NCBI RefSeq assembly: GCF_900168295.1
Contig: NZ_FVZL01000009.1
Span: forward strand, 86,382-150,381
Direction of reading: 5' to 3'
Length of the DNA stretch: 64,000 nt
Source of the DNA: Arthrobacter sp. P2b
GTDB lineage: Bacteria > Actinomycetota > Actinomycetes > Actinomycetales > Micrococcaceae
Shown here: positions 40,353-48,539 of the stretch, piece after piece
How positions within the stretch are numbered: the stretch's first letter is position 1
Layout: the number at the start of each line of letters is the position of its first letter
Position numbers and translations under genes: made by a program
The notes under the pieces: generated by a model
What the model saw: the letters and a program-made list of their open reading frames with translations, nothing else
Databases searched by the model: none
What the model was told of the DNA's origin: nothing

Positions 40353-40582
40353 CTCTGTATTGGACCTGAGAGTTTCCGCGTTGCCGTGCTTGAGCATGGC
40401 CCCGCTTGCACCGTCGGTGAGCACAACAGTCCTTGGTCTCCCGTAGCCGGGATGGCACAGGCGGACTGCCTGCTGCTTTCCAGAGGTGCCTCGCCGCGGC
40501 GGTACATGGGCCTGTGAGATTCCTGGGGAGGGTTTGCTCCTACGGCGCCTGCTTGTACTTTCGGCAGAACTCTCCCGCCGCA
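40353..40582 (-). promoter_or_regulatory. Tandem glycine riboswitch upstream of gcvP
   Basis: Two glycine aptamers in series on the minus strand. The first (about 40582-40471) has GGGAGAG, then GCGCCGTAGGAGCAA, then CTCTGGAAAGCAG. The second (about 40450-40353) has CGGGAGACC, then CACCGACGGTGCAA, then GGAAACTCTCAGG and the closing ACAGAG. The arrangement and short linker are those of the gcvT-type tandem riboswitch, usually an ON switch for glycine degradation. The remaining 40583-40679 shows only the convergence with the TetR gene end. Confidence 0.94.
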
Positions 40583-40679
40583 GATCAAAGGCTATTCATT
40601 TGGATTGCTGAGAACGGCCGGTGAGGGCCTTCACAGCCTCCAATTGTCCTACGCCGCAGCCCTTGGGGCAAATGGCGGC

Positions 40680-41228
40680 CTACCTGCGCAGGCGCTCCAG
40701 GGCAGCAAGGAGATTGTCCACATCCGCGGCGGCTCCGCCTTCCGGCACGGGGCCGACGGCCAACATGGCATTGAAGTAGAGCCCGTCCCCCATGTAGAGC
40801 ACTGCTTTGGCCAGTCCCGGGCCCACATCGGCGGCGATCTCGTCCAGCCAGCGCTGCTGGATGGCGGCGAAACGGCGGCGCGTTTCCTCGTGCGCCACTT
40901 CTGCGAGCCGGGTCGCGGCGACGATCGCCCGGTCCAGCGGGGTGTCAGCCCAGACGGAGGACCTGATGAAGTATGCCGCGGCCCCCTCCTCCGCCTTGGC
41001 CATGGCATCGGCGTCGGCTCCGGCCAGTTCGTCCAGCCGGTCCAGCAGCACCTGGATCAGGGCTTCCTTGTTTGGAAAGTGGTAGAGCAAGCCGCCCTTG
41101 GAAACCCCGGCCTTGGCAGCGACGGCGTCAAGGGTGGCTGCACGCTCCCCCACGTCGATCAGCAGGGCTTCAAAGGCGTCAAGTACGGCGTCGCGGGCTA
41201 CGGGCTTCCGGGGCATGCCTCTAATCAT
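40680..41228 (-). CDS. TetR-family transcriptional repressor
   Basis: A 182-residue one-component regulator. N-terminal helix-turn-helix (LDAFEALLIDVGERAATLDAVAAKAGVSKGGLLYHFPNKEALIQVLLDRL, about 15-65). The ligand-binding C-terminal domain is variable. The ATG at 41228 has GGAGG five bases upstream; an ATG four codons downstream (41216) is the alternative. It is divergent from an MFS exporter; a perfect 28-bp palindrome lies between them, the probable operator for both. It resembles the AcrR/QacR-type regulators of drug pumps. The inducer is unknown. Confidence 0.92.
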   Translation of the reverse strand: MIRGMPRKPVARDAVLDAFEALLIDVGERAATLDAVAAKAGVSKGGLLYHFPNKEALIQVLLDRLDELAGADADAMAKAEEGAAAYFIRSSVWADTPLDRAIVAATRLAEVAHEETRRRFAAIQQRWLDEIAADVGPGLAKAVLYMGDGLYFNAMLAVGPVPEGGAAADVDNLLAALERLRR

Positions 41229-41268
41229 GCCTTCCTCCACGCACCATTCCTCAAACCCCAGCGGTTCG

Positions 41269-41296
41269 TAACTGTACCGTCCAGACGGTACAGTTA
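41269..41296. promoter_or_regulatory. TetR operator, perfect 13-bp arms
   Basis: TAACTGTACCGTC (41269-41281), CA, GACGGTACAGTTA (41284-41296). It sits between the divergent TetR and MFS genes and ends 4 bp before the MFS ATG, so a bound dimer would block the exporter's promoter or initiation region. Confidence 0.88.
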
Positions 41297-41300
41297 TGGT

Positions 41301-42866
41301 ATGACCATTTCCGCTGGCACCACCAGGACCTCCGCATCTGCTTCCGGCAGCCCGCTTTCCCGGGCGCCGTGGCGTGACTGGCTTGCCCTGGGACTGCTGA
41401 TGTTCCCGGTGCTGCTGGTCGCGGTGGACAACACCGCGCTGACGTTTGCCCTGCCAGCCATCGCAGGCTCACTGGACCCCTCCGGAGTCCAGCTCCTGTG
41501 GATCGTGGATGCGTATCCGCTGGTCCTTGCAGGACTGCTGGTGTCCATGGGAAGCCTGGGCGACCGCATCGGCCGCAGGAAGCTGCTGATCACCGGCAGC
41601 ATCGGCTTTGCCGCACTGTCCGCCGCCACCGCCTTCGCACCGAGCCCGGAGTGGCTGATCGCCGGCCGCGCATCCCTGGGATTCTTCGGCGCCATGCTGA
41701 TGCCCTCCACGCTGTCGCTGATCCGCAACATCTTCCCGGAGCCCAACCGCCGCCGGCTGGCCGTCGCCATCTGGGCTGCAGGGTTCTCAGGGGGCGCCGC
41801 CCTGGGACCGATCTTCGGCGGCTGGCTGGTGGAGCAGTTCTGGTGGGGCGCGGTCTTCCTCGTCGCCGTTCCCCTCATGCTGCCCCTTCTGGCCTTCGGA
41901 CCTGTGTTCATTCCGGAATCGAAGGACCCGTCGCCGGGGAAGGTGGACGTTCCCAGCATCCTGCTCTCCCTGCTGGTCATGGTTCCGGTGGTTTACGGAA
42001 TCAAGGACATTGCCACCGAGGGGCCGGGACCGGCGGGCCTGGGCAGCATGGTGTTCGGGCTGGTGATGGCAGCCGTCTTTGTGCGCCGGCAGCTGACGCT
42101 GGCCAACCCACTCCTGGACATGTCCCTGTTCCGGAACAGGGTGTTCAGCATGGCCATCGCGGCCAACGTCCTGGCCCTGTTTTCGTTCAACGGCTTTATC
42201 CTCTTCCTGGCCCAGCACCTGCAGCTCCTCGAGGGCATGTCTCCCTCCTCTGCGGGGATTGCGATGATCCCGGCGCTGGTGGCCACGGTAGTGGCAGGCC
42301 TGGTTGTTGTGCCGCTCGTCCGGCGGGTGCGGCCCGGATTTGTGGTGGGAACAGGACTGGCCTTCAGCGCCGCCGGCTACAGCCTTGTCACCTTCGGCAA
42401 CCACAGCGGCGGCCCGGCACTCCTGTTGGCGGCCCTCCTGATCCTTGCCCTGGGCGTGGGCACTGCCGAGACCATTTCCAACGACCTCATCCTGGGTGCT
42501 GCACCGCCCGAGAAGTCGGGTGCGGCGGCAGCGATTTCCGAGACGGGCTACGAGGTGGGTTCGCTCCTGGGCACGGCGGTACTGGGCTCCATCCTGACAG
42601 CCTCCTACCAGCACAACCTCCGGCTGCCGGCCGGACTGCTGGAAGCCGCGCCGCCCTCCGCCGCGCACAACGCCGGCGAAACGCTCGCCGGCGCCATGGA
42701 AGTTGCCTCAGCACTGCCCGCTCCCCTGGCGGACGCCGTCCGGGACACCGCGGCCGCAGCCTTCAACTCGGGGGTTCACATCACGGCCGCCATTGGGCTG
42801 GTACTGATGGCGACCGCGGCAGTGCTCGCCGCCGTCGTGCTCCGCAAAGTGCCCAAGGCCGTCTAA
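41301..42866 (+). CDS. MFS drug:proton antiporter, DHA2/14-TMS type
   Basis: A 521-residue exporter with about 14 hydrophobic helices. DHA2 signature features: VDNTALTFALPAIAGSLDPSGVQLLWIVDAYPLVLAGLLVSMGSLGDRIGRRKLLITGS covers motifs D1 and A, and GFFGAMLMPSTLSLIRNIF the antiporter motif C region. It resembles SmvA/QacA-type efflux of cationic compounds. The ATG at 41301 has no clear Shine-Dalgarno because the operator lies immediately upstream, consistent with a leaderless transcript. Regulated by the adjacent TetR protein. Substrate unknown. Confidence 0.93.
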   Translation: MTISAGTTRTSASASGSPLSRAPWRDWLALGLLMFPVLLVAVDNTALTFALPAIAGSLDPSGVQLLWIVDAYPLVLAGLLVSMGSLGDRIGRRKLLITGSIGFAALSAATAFAPSPEWLIAGRASLGFFGAMLMPSTLSLIRNIFPEPNRRRLAVAIWAAGFSGGAALGPIFGGWLVEQFWWGAVFLVAVPLMLPLLAFGPVFIPESKDPSPGKVDVPSILLSLLVMVPVVYGIKDIATEGPGPAGLGSMVFGLVMAAVFVRRQLTLANPLLDMSLFRNRVFSMAIAANVLALFSFNGFILFLAQHLQLLEGMSPSSAGIAMIPALVATVVAGLVVVPLVRRVRPGFVVGTGLAFSAAGYSLVTFGNHSGGPALLLAALLILALGVGTAETISNDLILGAAPPEKSGAAAAISETGYEVGSLLGTAVLGSILTASYQHNLRLPAGLLEAAPPSAAHNAGETLAGAMEVASALPAPLADAVRDTAAAAFNSGVHITAAIGLVLMATAAVLAAVVLRKVPKAV

Positions 42867-42898
42867 GGCGGCGCGCAACATCAGACCAGACAGCGAAA

Positions 42899-42940
42899 AG
42901 GCGCCCAGCGCCGGAGCATTGCTCCGACGCCGGGCGCCTT
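42899..42940. terminator. Bidirectional terminator between MFS and dps
   Basis: Long GC-rich hairpin, AAGGCGCCC.. with ..GGGCGCCTT, inner CGGAGC/GCTCCG stem, 3-nt loop. Located 32 bp after the MFS stop and 26 bp after the convergent dps stop. Confidence 0.8.
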
Positions 42941-42966
42941 GTTGACTGTTGCCTGATCCCGCGGGG

Positions 42967-43446
42967 CTACTTGGCGTCCGGGGCGGTGACGCTGGCGGTG
43001 GGCTTCATGGTTTCGGCGTTCACCATCCAGGCGAACTGCTCCAGCTTGGCGATGAACTCATGCAGCAGGTCGGCACTGGTGGGATCTTCCTCATCCACCT
43101 CGTCGTGGACCTTTCGCATGGTTCCCACGGCAGCCTCAAGGGCTGCGACGATCCGCTCAATGGCGTCCTTGGTGCTGATCAGGCCCTCGGGGAACTGCGC
43201 CAGACTGGTGGCTTCGGCAACCGTGGAGCTGCGGCCGTCCGGAAGCGCGTGCAGTGCACGCATGCGCTCCGCCGTGTCATCTGCGAACTGGCGCGCTGCG
43301 TCCACGATTTCATCCAGCTGAAGGTGGAGGTCCCGGAAGTTGGTACCCACAATGTTCCAGTGGGCCTGCTTGCCCTGGAGGTGCAGTTCGATCAGGTCCG
43401 TGAGCACAGCCTGCAGATTGTTGGTGAGTGTCGGTGAAGCTTTCAT
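42967..43446 (-). CDS. dps: Dps-family ferroxidase and DNA-protection protein
   Basis: A 159-residue ferritin-fold protein that forms 12-mers, oxidises and stores iron with hydrogen peroxide and can bind DNA. Inter-subunit ferroxidase ligands His29, Asp56 and Glu60 (QAHWNIVG, then DEIVDAARQFADDTAERM) keep the family spacing. The C-terminal tail (ETMKPTASVTAPDAK) is short and mildly basic. It stands alone, convergent with the MFS gene and divergent from the APC permease. Confidence 0.94.
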   Translation of the reverse strand: MKASPTLTNNLQAVLTDLIELHLQGKQAHWNIVGTNFRDLHLQLDEIVDAARQFADDTAERMRALHALPDGRSSTVAEATSLAQFPEGLISTKDAIERIVAALEAAVGTMRKVHDEVDEEDPTSADLLHEFIAKLEQFAWMVNAETMKPTASVTAPDAK

Positions 43447-43561
43447 GCGTCCTCCTCATTGGTCCAGTAATCCCGAACCTACCAGCCCCTGCAGAGCGCG
43501 GCGGCGGGGACGGGGGCAGTTTCTCAGTGAGCTTACTAATTTGCGCTGAAGGGACATAAAC

Positions 43562-43630
43562 GAACGTGATTCATATTTCCCCTTGCGCAGGCAGCTCCGC
43601 ACCCTCATACTAAATGAACGCCATTCATAT
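43562..43630. promoter_or_regulatory. Pair of repeated operator-like sites upstream of the APC permease
   Basis: GAACGTGATTCATAT (43562-43576) and GAACGCCATTCATAT (43616-43630) lie 54 bp apart. The second sits inside a perfect inverted repeat ATGAA-N5-TTCAT (43614-43628); the first is a degenerate copy. Spacing and similarity suggest a two-site operator for an unknown regulator. The rest of 43447-43669 shows no gene. Confidence 0.5.
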
Positions 43631-43669
43631 AGTGACCGTCGTCATAATGTCTTCCCAGAAAGTGGTGCC

Positions 43670-45223
43670 ATGACAGAGACAATCCGCACCAGCACGCCCT
43701 CCCCCGGCCCCAGCAGCAACAATTCCGCCGCCGGCATCACCGCCAAAGGACTGAAAGGCGGGCAGCTCGGGCTCCTCGCCGTCGTCGTCCTTGGCATTTC
43801 CACCATTGCCCCCGCCTACACCCTCACCAGCGCACTGGGCCCCACCGTCAACGAAGCCGGACTCCAGCTGCCCGTCATCTTCCTGATCGGTTTCATTCCC
43901 ATGATCCTGGTCTCGCTCGCCTACCGGGAGCTCAACGCCGACTCCCCGGACAGCGGGACCACGTTCACGTGGGTCACCAAGGCCTTCGGACCCTGGGTGG
44001 GCTGGATGGGCGGCTGGGGCCTGCTGGCCGCCAACATCATCGTGCTGTCCAATCTCGCCGGCGTTGCCGTCGATTTCTTCTACCTCTTCCTGTCGCAGCT
44101 CACCGGAGCCCCGGAACTGGCAGACCTGGCGGCCAACAAAGCCTTGAACGTGCTGACCTGCTTTGTATTCGTGGCCCTGGCCGTCTGGGTCAGCTACCGC
44201 GGGCTGCACACCACCAAACTGGTGCAGTACGGCCTGGTGGGGTTCCAGCTGCTGGTGCTGGGCCTGTTCGTGGCCATGGCGTTCGCCAACTGGTCCACCT
44301 CCGAAACGGCCATCCCCTTCAGCTGGGAATGGTTCGATGTGACCAGGATTGAAACCTTCGGCCAGATCGCCGCAGGGATTTCACTGTCCATCTTCGTGTA
44401 CTGGGGCTGGGACGTCTGCCTCACCGTGAACGAGGAAACGGCGAACGGCAAGAAGACTTCCGGCCTGGCCGGCACCCTCACCGCCGTCATCGTCCTGGCC
44501 ATCTACCTGCTGGTCAGCATCGCCACCATGATGTTCGCCGGCGTGGGCGATACCGGCAACGGCCTGAACAATACCGAAATCCACGAGAACATCTTCACGG
44601 CCCTGGCCTCCCCCATCATGGGCCCGTTCGCCATCCTGATGTCCCTTGCAGTGCTGTCCAGCTCCGCCGCGTCCCTGCAGTCCACGTTCATGTCGCCGTC
44701 GCGCAGCCTGCTGGCGATGGGCCACTACGGTGCCCTGCCGGAGCCGTTCAGCCGGGTCAGCAGGAAGTTCGCGACGCCGGGCTTCGCCACCATCGCGGCG
44801 GGCGTCATGTCGGCGGGGTTCTACGCGGTGATGCACGTGGTCAGTGAAAACGTCCTCAATGACACCATCCTGGCCCTGGGCCTGATGATCTGCTTCTACT
44901 ACGGGCTGACCGCCCTGGCCTGCGCCTGGTACTTCCGGCACAGCGTCTTCAGCAGCGTCCGCAACTTCATCCTGCGTCTCCTGTGCCCGGTGCTGGGCGG
45001 AGTAGGCCTGTTCGTGGTGTTCGGCCAGACCGCCGTGGACAGCCTTGCTCCCGAGTTCGGCAGCGGTTCCGAGGTGTTCGGCGTCGGGTTGGTCTTCGTC
45101 CTGGGCATCGGGATCCTGGCCCTTGGCGCCGTGTTCATGCTCATCATGGCCCGGGTCCGGCCCGGCTTCTTCCGGGGCGAGACCCTGAAGCGGGACACCC
45201 CCGCACTGGTGGTTCCGGAGTAG
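43670..45223 (+). CDS. APC-superfamily amino acid permease
   Basis: A 517-residue transporter with about 12 hydrophobic helices. Family blocks include GISTIAPAYTLTSALGPTVNEAGLQLPVIFLIGFIPMILVSLAYRELN, SGTTFTWVTKAFGPWVGWMGGWGLLAANIIVLSN and WGWDVCLTVNEETANGKK. It has a polar N-terminal region of about 30 residues. The ATG at 43670 is chosen because the upstream in-frame residues are leader. It imports amino acids or related amines across the membrane. It stands alone with two operator-like repeats upstream and a bidirectional terminator downstream. Substrate unknown. Confidence 0.92.
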   Translation: MTETIRTSTPSPGPSSNNSAAGITAKGLKGGQLGLLAVVVLGISTIAPAYTLTSALGPTVNEAGLQLPVIFLIGFIPMILVSLAYRELNADSPDSGTTFTWVTKAFGPWVGWMGGWGLLAANIIVLSNLAGVAVDFFYLFLSQLTGAPELADLAANKALNVLTCFVFVALAVWVSYRGLHTTKLVQYGLVGFQLLVLGLFVAMAFANWSTSETAIPFSWEWFDVTRIETFGQIAAGISLSIFVYWGWDVCLTVNEETANGKKTSGLAGTLTAVIVLAIYLLVSIATMMFAGVGDTGNGLNNTEIHENIFTALASPIMGPFAILMSLAVLSSSAASLQSTFMSPSRSLLAMGHYGALPEPFSRVSRKFATPGFATIAAGVMSAGFYAVMHVVSENVLNDTILALGLMICFYYGLTALACAWYFRHSVFSSVRNFILRLLCPVLGGVGLFVVFGQTAVDSLAPEFGSGSEVFGVGLVFVLGIGILALGAVFMLIMARVRPGFFRGETLKRDTPALVVPE

Positions 45224-45254
45224 GCCAAGGCCTCCATGGCACTGCCCCCGCACA

Positions 45255-45295
45255 AAAGGTGCCGTGCCCCCGCGATCCGGGGGCGCGGCACCTTT
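45255..45295. terminator. Bidirectional terminator after the APC permease
   Basis: AAAGGTGCCG..GCCCCCG with CCGGGGGC..CGGCACCTTT around a 4-nt loop. It lies 31 bp after the permease stop and 35 bp after the convergent secreted-protein stop. Confidence 0.85.
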
Positions 45296-45330
45296 CAGTT
45301 GTGTGCCGGCCTTGGGCAGCCGGCCCGATG

Positions 45331-45882
45331 TCACCAGAAGTGCGCTACGTCAATCACAAGGCGGGAGCCGGCACCCGGACCGTCCAGGGTGAAAACCCGG
45401 AACGGCAGGCGGGCACGGACGCCCAGGCCAACGTTGGTGTAGCCTTCAAAGCTTCCGGCCCAGGCAACCTGGCGGAAGGTCTGGTAACCCGCAACGTTGG
45501 CAAGTTCTGCCTGGTTGCGGGGCTCATACGTGGGCCTGCCGCTGTTGTTGTCGTAGGCCGGCGCTGTGAGAGTGACCTGCAGCCGTGCGCCGCCACGGAC
45601 CGGGACGGTAAAGCCGGACCCGTCCTGGACAATCCGCGGTACGTAACGCACGGTGTACCCGGCGGCCGGGCCATTAAGGTTCACCACCATCCGGTCAAAG
45701 CAGTAGTGCTGCCCAGTCCGGATGTTGGTGACGGATGCGGTGGTGGGGTTTTCACTGGTTTTTGCCAGGGATCCCCAGCCCAGCCCGCAATACGATGTGG
45801 TTGCCGAGGCGGGCCCCGGAACCAGGAGTCCCAGCCCAACGGCCATGAGGATAGCCGTGAGCCAGATGGAGAGTTTTTTCAT
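45331..45882 (-). CDS. Secreted AMIN-like domain protein
   Basis: A 183-residue secreted protein. The signal peptide (MKKLSIWLTAILMAVGLGLLVPGPASA) is followed by SYCGLGWG and a mature domain with HYCFDRMVVNLNGPAAGYTVRYVP, GARLQVTLTAPAYD and SRLVIDVAHFW. This pattern matches the small AMIN-like family of actinobacteria. Two cysteines could form a disulfide. The start at 45882 (MKKLS) gives a normal signal; an in-frame ATG five codons earlier is possible. Probably binds a wall component, but no ligand is established. Confidence 0.78.
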   Translation of the reverse strand: MKKLSIWLTAILMAVGLGLLVPGPASATTSYCGLGWGSLAKTSENPTTASVTNIRTGQHYCFDRMVVNLNGPAAGYTVRYVPRIVQDGSGFTVPVRGGARLQVTLTAPAYDNNSGRPTYEPRNQAELANVAGYQTFRQVAWAGSFEGYTNVGLGVRARLPFRVFTLDGPGAGSRLVIDVAHFW

Positions 45883-46106
45883 TGTGGTGCCACCCATGGA
45901 AGGAGCGATTGGATAGCTCAAGCCTAGGAGCGTCAAGGCCCCGAAACGAGGGCTGTGGCCGCTTCGGCGCGCAACCGTTAGGGTGCTCCCGCGCGCATCA
46001 CGCGGCCATAAAACGAGGGGCGGATTTCGGCCTTTCTTGACCCTTTTGGTGCCCTTTCTGCATCCGCCCGTTACCGCTGGTAACGACGCCGGCGGGAGAC
46101 GAAGAA

Positions 46107-46136
46107 GCGCCGGCCACCCTGGGAGGGTGCCGGCGC
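46107..46136 (-). terminator. Terminator of the DUF4193 gene
   Basis: GCGCCGGC..ACCCT with AGGGTGCCGGCGC, 3-nt loop and one bulged C, 20 bp after the DUF4193 stop. The rest of 45883-46106 shows no gene. Confidence 0.7.
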
Positions 46137-46155
46137 CGGGCTTCGTACTGGAGGC

Positions 46156-46458
46156 CTAGCCTTCGCAGTCGCGGCAGTACTTCATGCCGTTCTTTTCCCG
46201 CGCAACCTGGGAACGGTGGCGGACCAAAAAGCATGACGAGCAGGTAAATTCATCGGACTGCTCAGGAACAACGATGACCGTCAGTTCCTCGTTGGAAAGG
46301 TCGGCGCCGGGCAGGTCGATGCCTTCAGCAGTGTCATTCTCGTCAAGGTCAATGACCGCGGTCTGGGCGTTGCCGCCACGTGACGCCTGAAGGGCCTCGA
46401 GCGAGTCCGCCGGAGTCTCTTCTTCCTGCTTGCGTGGAGCATCGTAATCGGTAGCCAT
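46156..46458 (-). CDS. DUF4193 family protein
   Basis: A 100-residue acidic protein. The C-terminal metal-binding-like motif (FTCSSCFLVRHRSQVAREKNGMKYCRDCEG) has two CxxC pairs and would form a zinc ribbon. The N-terminal half is rich in Asp/Glu. The family is widespread in actinobacteria and has no firmly known role. The ATG at 46458 gives MATDYDAPRKQEEE; the upstream frame is leader. It stands alone with its own terminator. Confidence 0.9.
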   Translation of the reverse strand: MATDYDAPRKQEEETPADSLEALQASRGGNAQTAVIDLDENDTAEGIDLPGADLSNEELTVIVVPEQSDEFTCSSCFLVRHRSQVAREKNGMKYCRDCEG

Positions 46459-46571
46459 AGCGTGTTCACTTTCGTTGCTGCGCAGCGCCATCTCAGGCAC
46501 CTCAGTGAAGCAGTTTAGGGCATGATCCCGTAACGGACGCAAGAGTGTGTGCAAGCAGACACCGCGGGGTG

Positions 46572-46754
46572 TTAGAGCTCCTGGCCAACGTGGTGCGCTC
46601 GGGCGTGCCCCGCCCCCACCGCCACTCCGCTCAGGGCCGGAAGCCAGCCCCAGCGGGTGGCGTCGGCCATGGCATCGGCGGCCTCGTCCGGGGACTCATA
46701 GGTGAAGGTGTCGGTGAGCCATGCACGGAGCCGGCCAAGGAAATCAGCTGTCAT
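46572..46754 (-). CDS. Small hypothetical protein, 60 residues
   Basis: MTADFLGRLRAWLTDTFTYE to GHARAHHVGQEL. No signal, membrane segment or motif. It is counted because nearly all third codon positions are G or C, as in neighbouring genes, and no other plausible gene covers the region. The Shine-Dalgarno is poor (CAGGG abutting the ATG). It could be a small structural or regulatory protein. Confidence 0.4.
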   Translation of the reverse strand: MTADFLGRLRAWLTDTFTYESPDEAADAMADATRWGWLPALSGVAVGAGHARAHHVGQEL

Positions 46755-46892
46755 CCCTGAAAGGTATGCGGTGATTGTTGTGGGCGCGTTTCCCGGCGGT
46801 CTCGCAGGCGTTAACCATGGCGGTTTCCCCGGCGCGGTCCTACGCTGGAAGCCCTCCGGCTGCCGGCGGCCGGAACCCGCAGGAAAGGAACC

Positions 46893-47243
46893 ATGATGGC
46901 GGCACGGCTGAACCGCACTGCATTCGCCCACGCCCGGGAGCTTATTAAGGCGGGCAAGGTTGAACGTGATGTCCGGGATGACTGGAGCGAACATGCTCCC
47001 TCCACGGACCAGGAAAACGCCTTCATCGACAAGCACGGCTTTGGCAGCTTCGCGGAATGGCACCTTGGCCGGGACGACGAAAAGTCGGAGGGCACCAAGG
47101 GCAGCGTCAGCTTTCCCTTTGGCGACTTCAGCAAAGTCCACCGCTGCGCCGTCATCTCTTTGGAAAGCAGGGCTGCCCAGTACGGGCACGACGACATCCG
47201 GGATGCAGCAAAGAAGCTGCTTGAGCTGATGGACGCGGACTGA
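46893..47243 (+). CDS. Conserved hypothetical protein, 116 residues
   Basis: A 116-residue basic-to-mixed cytoplasmic protein (MMAARLNRTAFAHARELIKAGKVERDVRDDWSEHAPSTDQENAFIDKHGFGSFAEWHLG). No recognised catalytic motif; predicted mostly alpha-helical. AGGAAAGGAACC lies right before the tandem ATG ATG. It is convergent with the MFS gene on the other strand. Similar unannotated proteins occur in related actinobacteria, but the role is unknown. Confidence 0.75.
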   Translation: MMAARLNRTAFAHARELIKAGKVERDVRDDWSEHAPSTDQENAFIDKHGFGSFAEWHLGRDDEKSEGTKGSVSFPFGDFSKVHRCAVISLESRAAQYGHDDIRDAAKKLLELMDAD

Positions 47244-47273
47244 ACCACATCAACCGCTGCACCAGGGCACCCA

Positions 47274-48527
47274 CTAGGACGTTGCTGTCAGGTCAGTTGC
47301 CGTGTCTGCCTGCGAGCGCTGCCGCCGGCTCAGCAGGATAAACGGCGCGGCAAGCAGCTGCACCACACCGCTCACGGCGAGCGACGCCGGATAGCCATAA
47401 AGGTCTGCGCTGCGGCCGAGCAGCGGCTGCACCACTACCCCGCCGCTTGACCCCATCAGGGAGTCGAAGCTGAGGACGGTTGCCCGCTGTTTTGAGGCAA
47501 TCATGTCGTTCAGGTAGGCCTGCCGCACGGGTGCGCCTGCTGCGCCCACCACGGCCCACAGGGCCAGCAGCACCAGGGCAAGCCAGAACGTGCTGGTGAA
47601 CAGCAGCACCACCAGGATCAGTGAGCTGACCACGTTGCTGGCAATCAACACGGTGGTCCGTTTCCGGACCAGCTTCCGGATGCGCGGCGCCATCCATCCG
47701 CCCACGATGTCCGCTCCCGCCACGATGGCAGCTGCCAGGCCAGCCACAGCGTAGGCCCGGGGGTCCCCAAAGAGCTGCAGCAGGTACGGCTGCAGGGCGT
47801 AAAAGACGTAGAAGCCCACTCCTTCGGTGAACGGCGCGGCCAGCATGATGTACCGCACGGGCGGATGTTTCAGGCCGCCGTCCACCGAGGCTTTGAGGAC
47901 CGTCCGGGTGGCCCGCAGGGGGTGCGGTGACCGCTCCGGCGTGAAGCCGACGTCGTGCATCAGCAGGAACGCCACCGCGAACATGGCCACCAGTACGCCC
48001 ACGCGCACCAGGAACGGCACGCCCAGGCTGGTGGCCTGGGCGATCACCCCGCCTGCCACGGAACCGGCGAGCATCGCCACCCCGCTGACCATCTGCCCGC
48101 GCCCGAGCACCGTTTCCAGCCCGCCTTCGTAACCGGAAAACCGCAGGGCGTCCACCAGCCAGGCTTCCACCGCCCCCGAAAAGAAGGTGAAACCCAGGCC
48201 GAGCAGTACGGACACCACCGCCCACCACAGGAACGGGGCCGACATCTGCCAGAGCAGGTAGTACAGGAACGTGGAAACGGCCAGGGTAATGGTGCCCAGC
48301 AGGAACGAGGTGCGGCGTCCCCAGCTGTCGGCCACCACGCCCGTGGGCACCTCAAAGAGCACCATGCCGGCGGTGAAGAAGGCGTTGGCGGCGAAGGCCT
48401 CCAGGTTGCTGAGGCCGGCGTCGAGCAGGAAGAGGGTGTTGATCCCCCAGATAAACGATGTCGCCAGGGTGTTGCCCAGCGTCAGCGTCAGGTAGACCCG
48501 CTCGATTTTCCGGGCCGCCGGGTTCAT
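47274..48527 (-). CDS. MFS transporter
   Basis: A 417-residue, 12-helix MFS protein (ERVYLTLTLGNTLATSFIWGINTLFLLDAGLS, then VVADSWGRRTSFLLGTITLAVSTFLYY with the motif A region). Residues 190-205 are a charged loop between helices 6 and 7. It begins 12 bp after the EF-G-like gene stop on the same strand, so the two are probably transcribed together. It resembles small-molecule efflux proteins; the substrate is unknown. Confidence 0.9.
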   Translation of the reverse strand: MNPAARKIERVYLTLTLGNTLATSFIWGINTLFLLDAGLSNLEAFAANAFFTAGMVLFEVPTGVVADSWGRRTSFLLGTITLAVSTFLYYLLWQMSAPFLWWAVVSVLLGLGFTFFSGAVEAWLVDALRFSGYEGGLETVLGRGQMVSGVAMLAGSVAGGVIAQATSLGVPFLVRVGVLVAMFAVAFLLMHDVGFTPERSPHPLRATRTVLKASVDGGLKHPPVRYIMLAAPFTEGVGFYVFYALQPYLLQLFGDPRAYAVAGLAAAIVAGADIVGGWMAPRIRKLVRKRTTVLIASNVVSSLILVVLLFTSTFWLALVLLALWAVVGAAGAPVRQAYLNDMIASKQRATVLSFDSLMGSSGGVVVQPLLGRSADLYGYPASLAVSGVVQLLAAPFILLSRRQRSQADTATDLTATS

Positions 48528-48539
48528 GGCGTTATCGGC

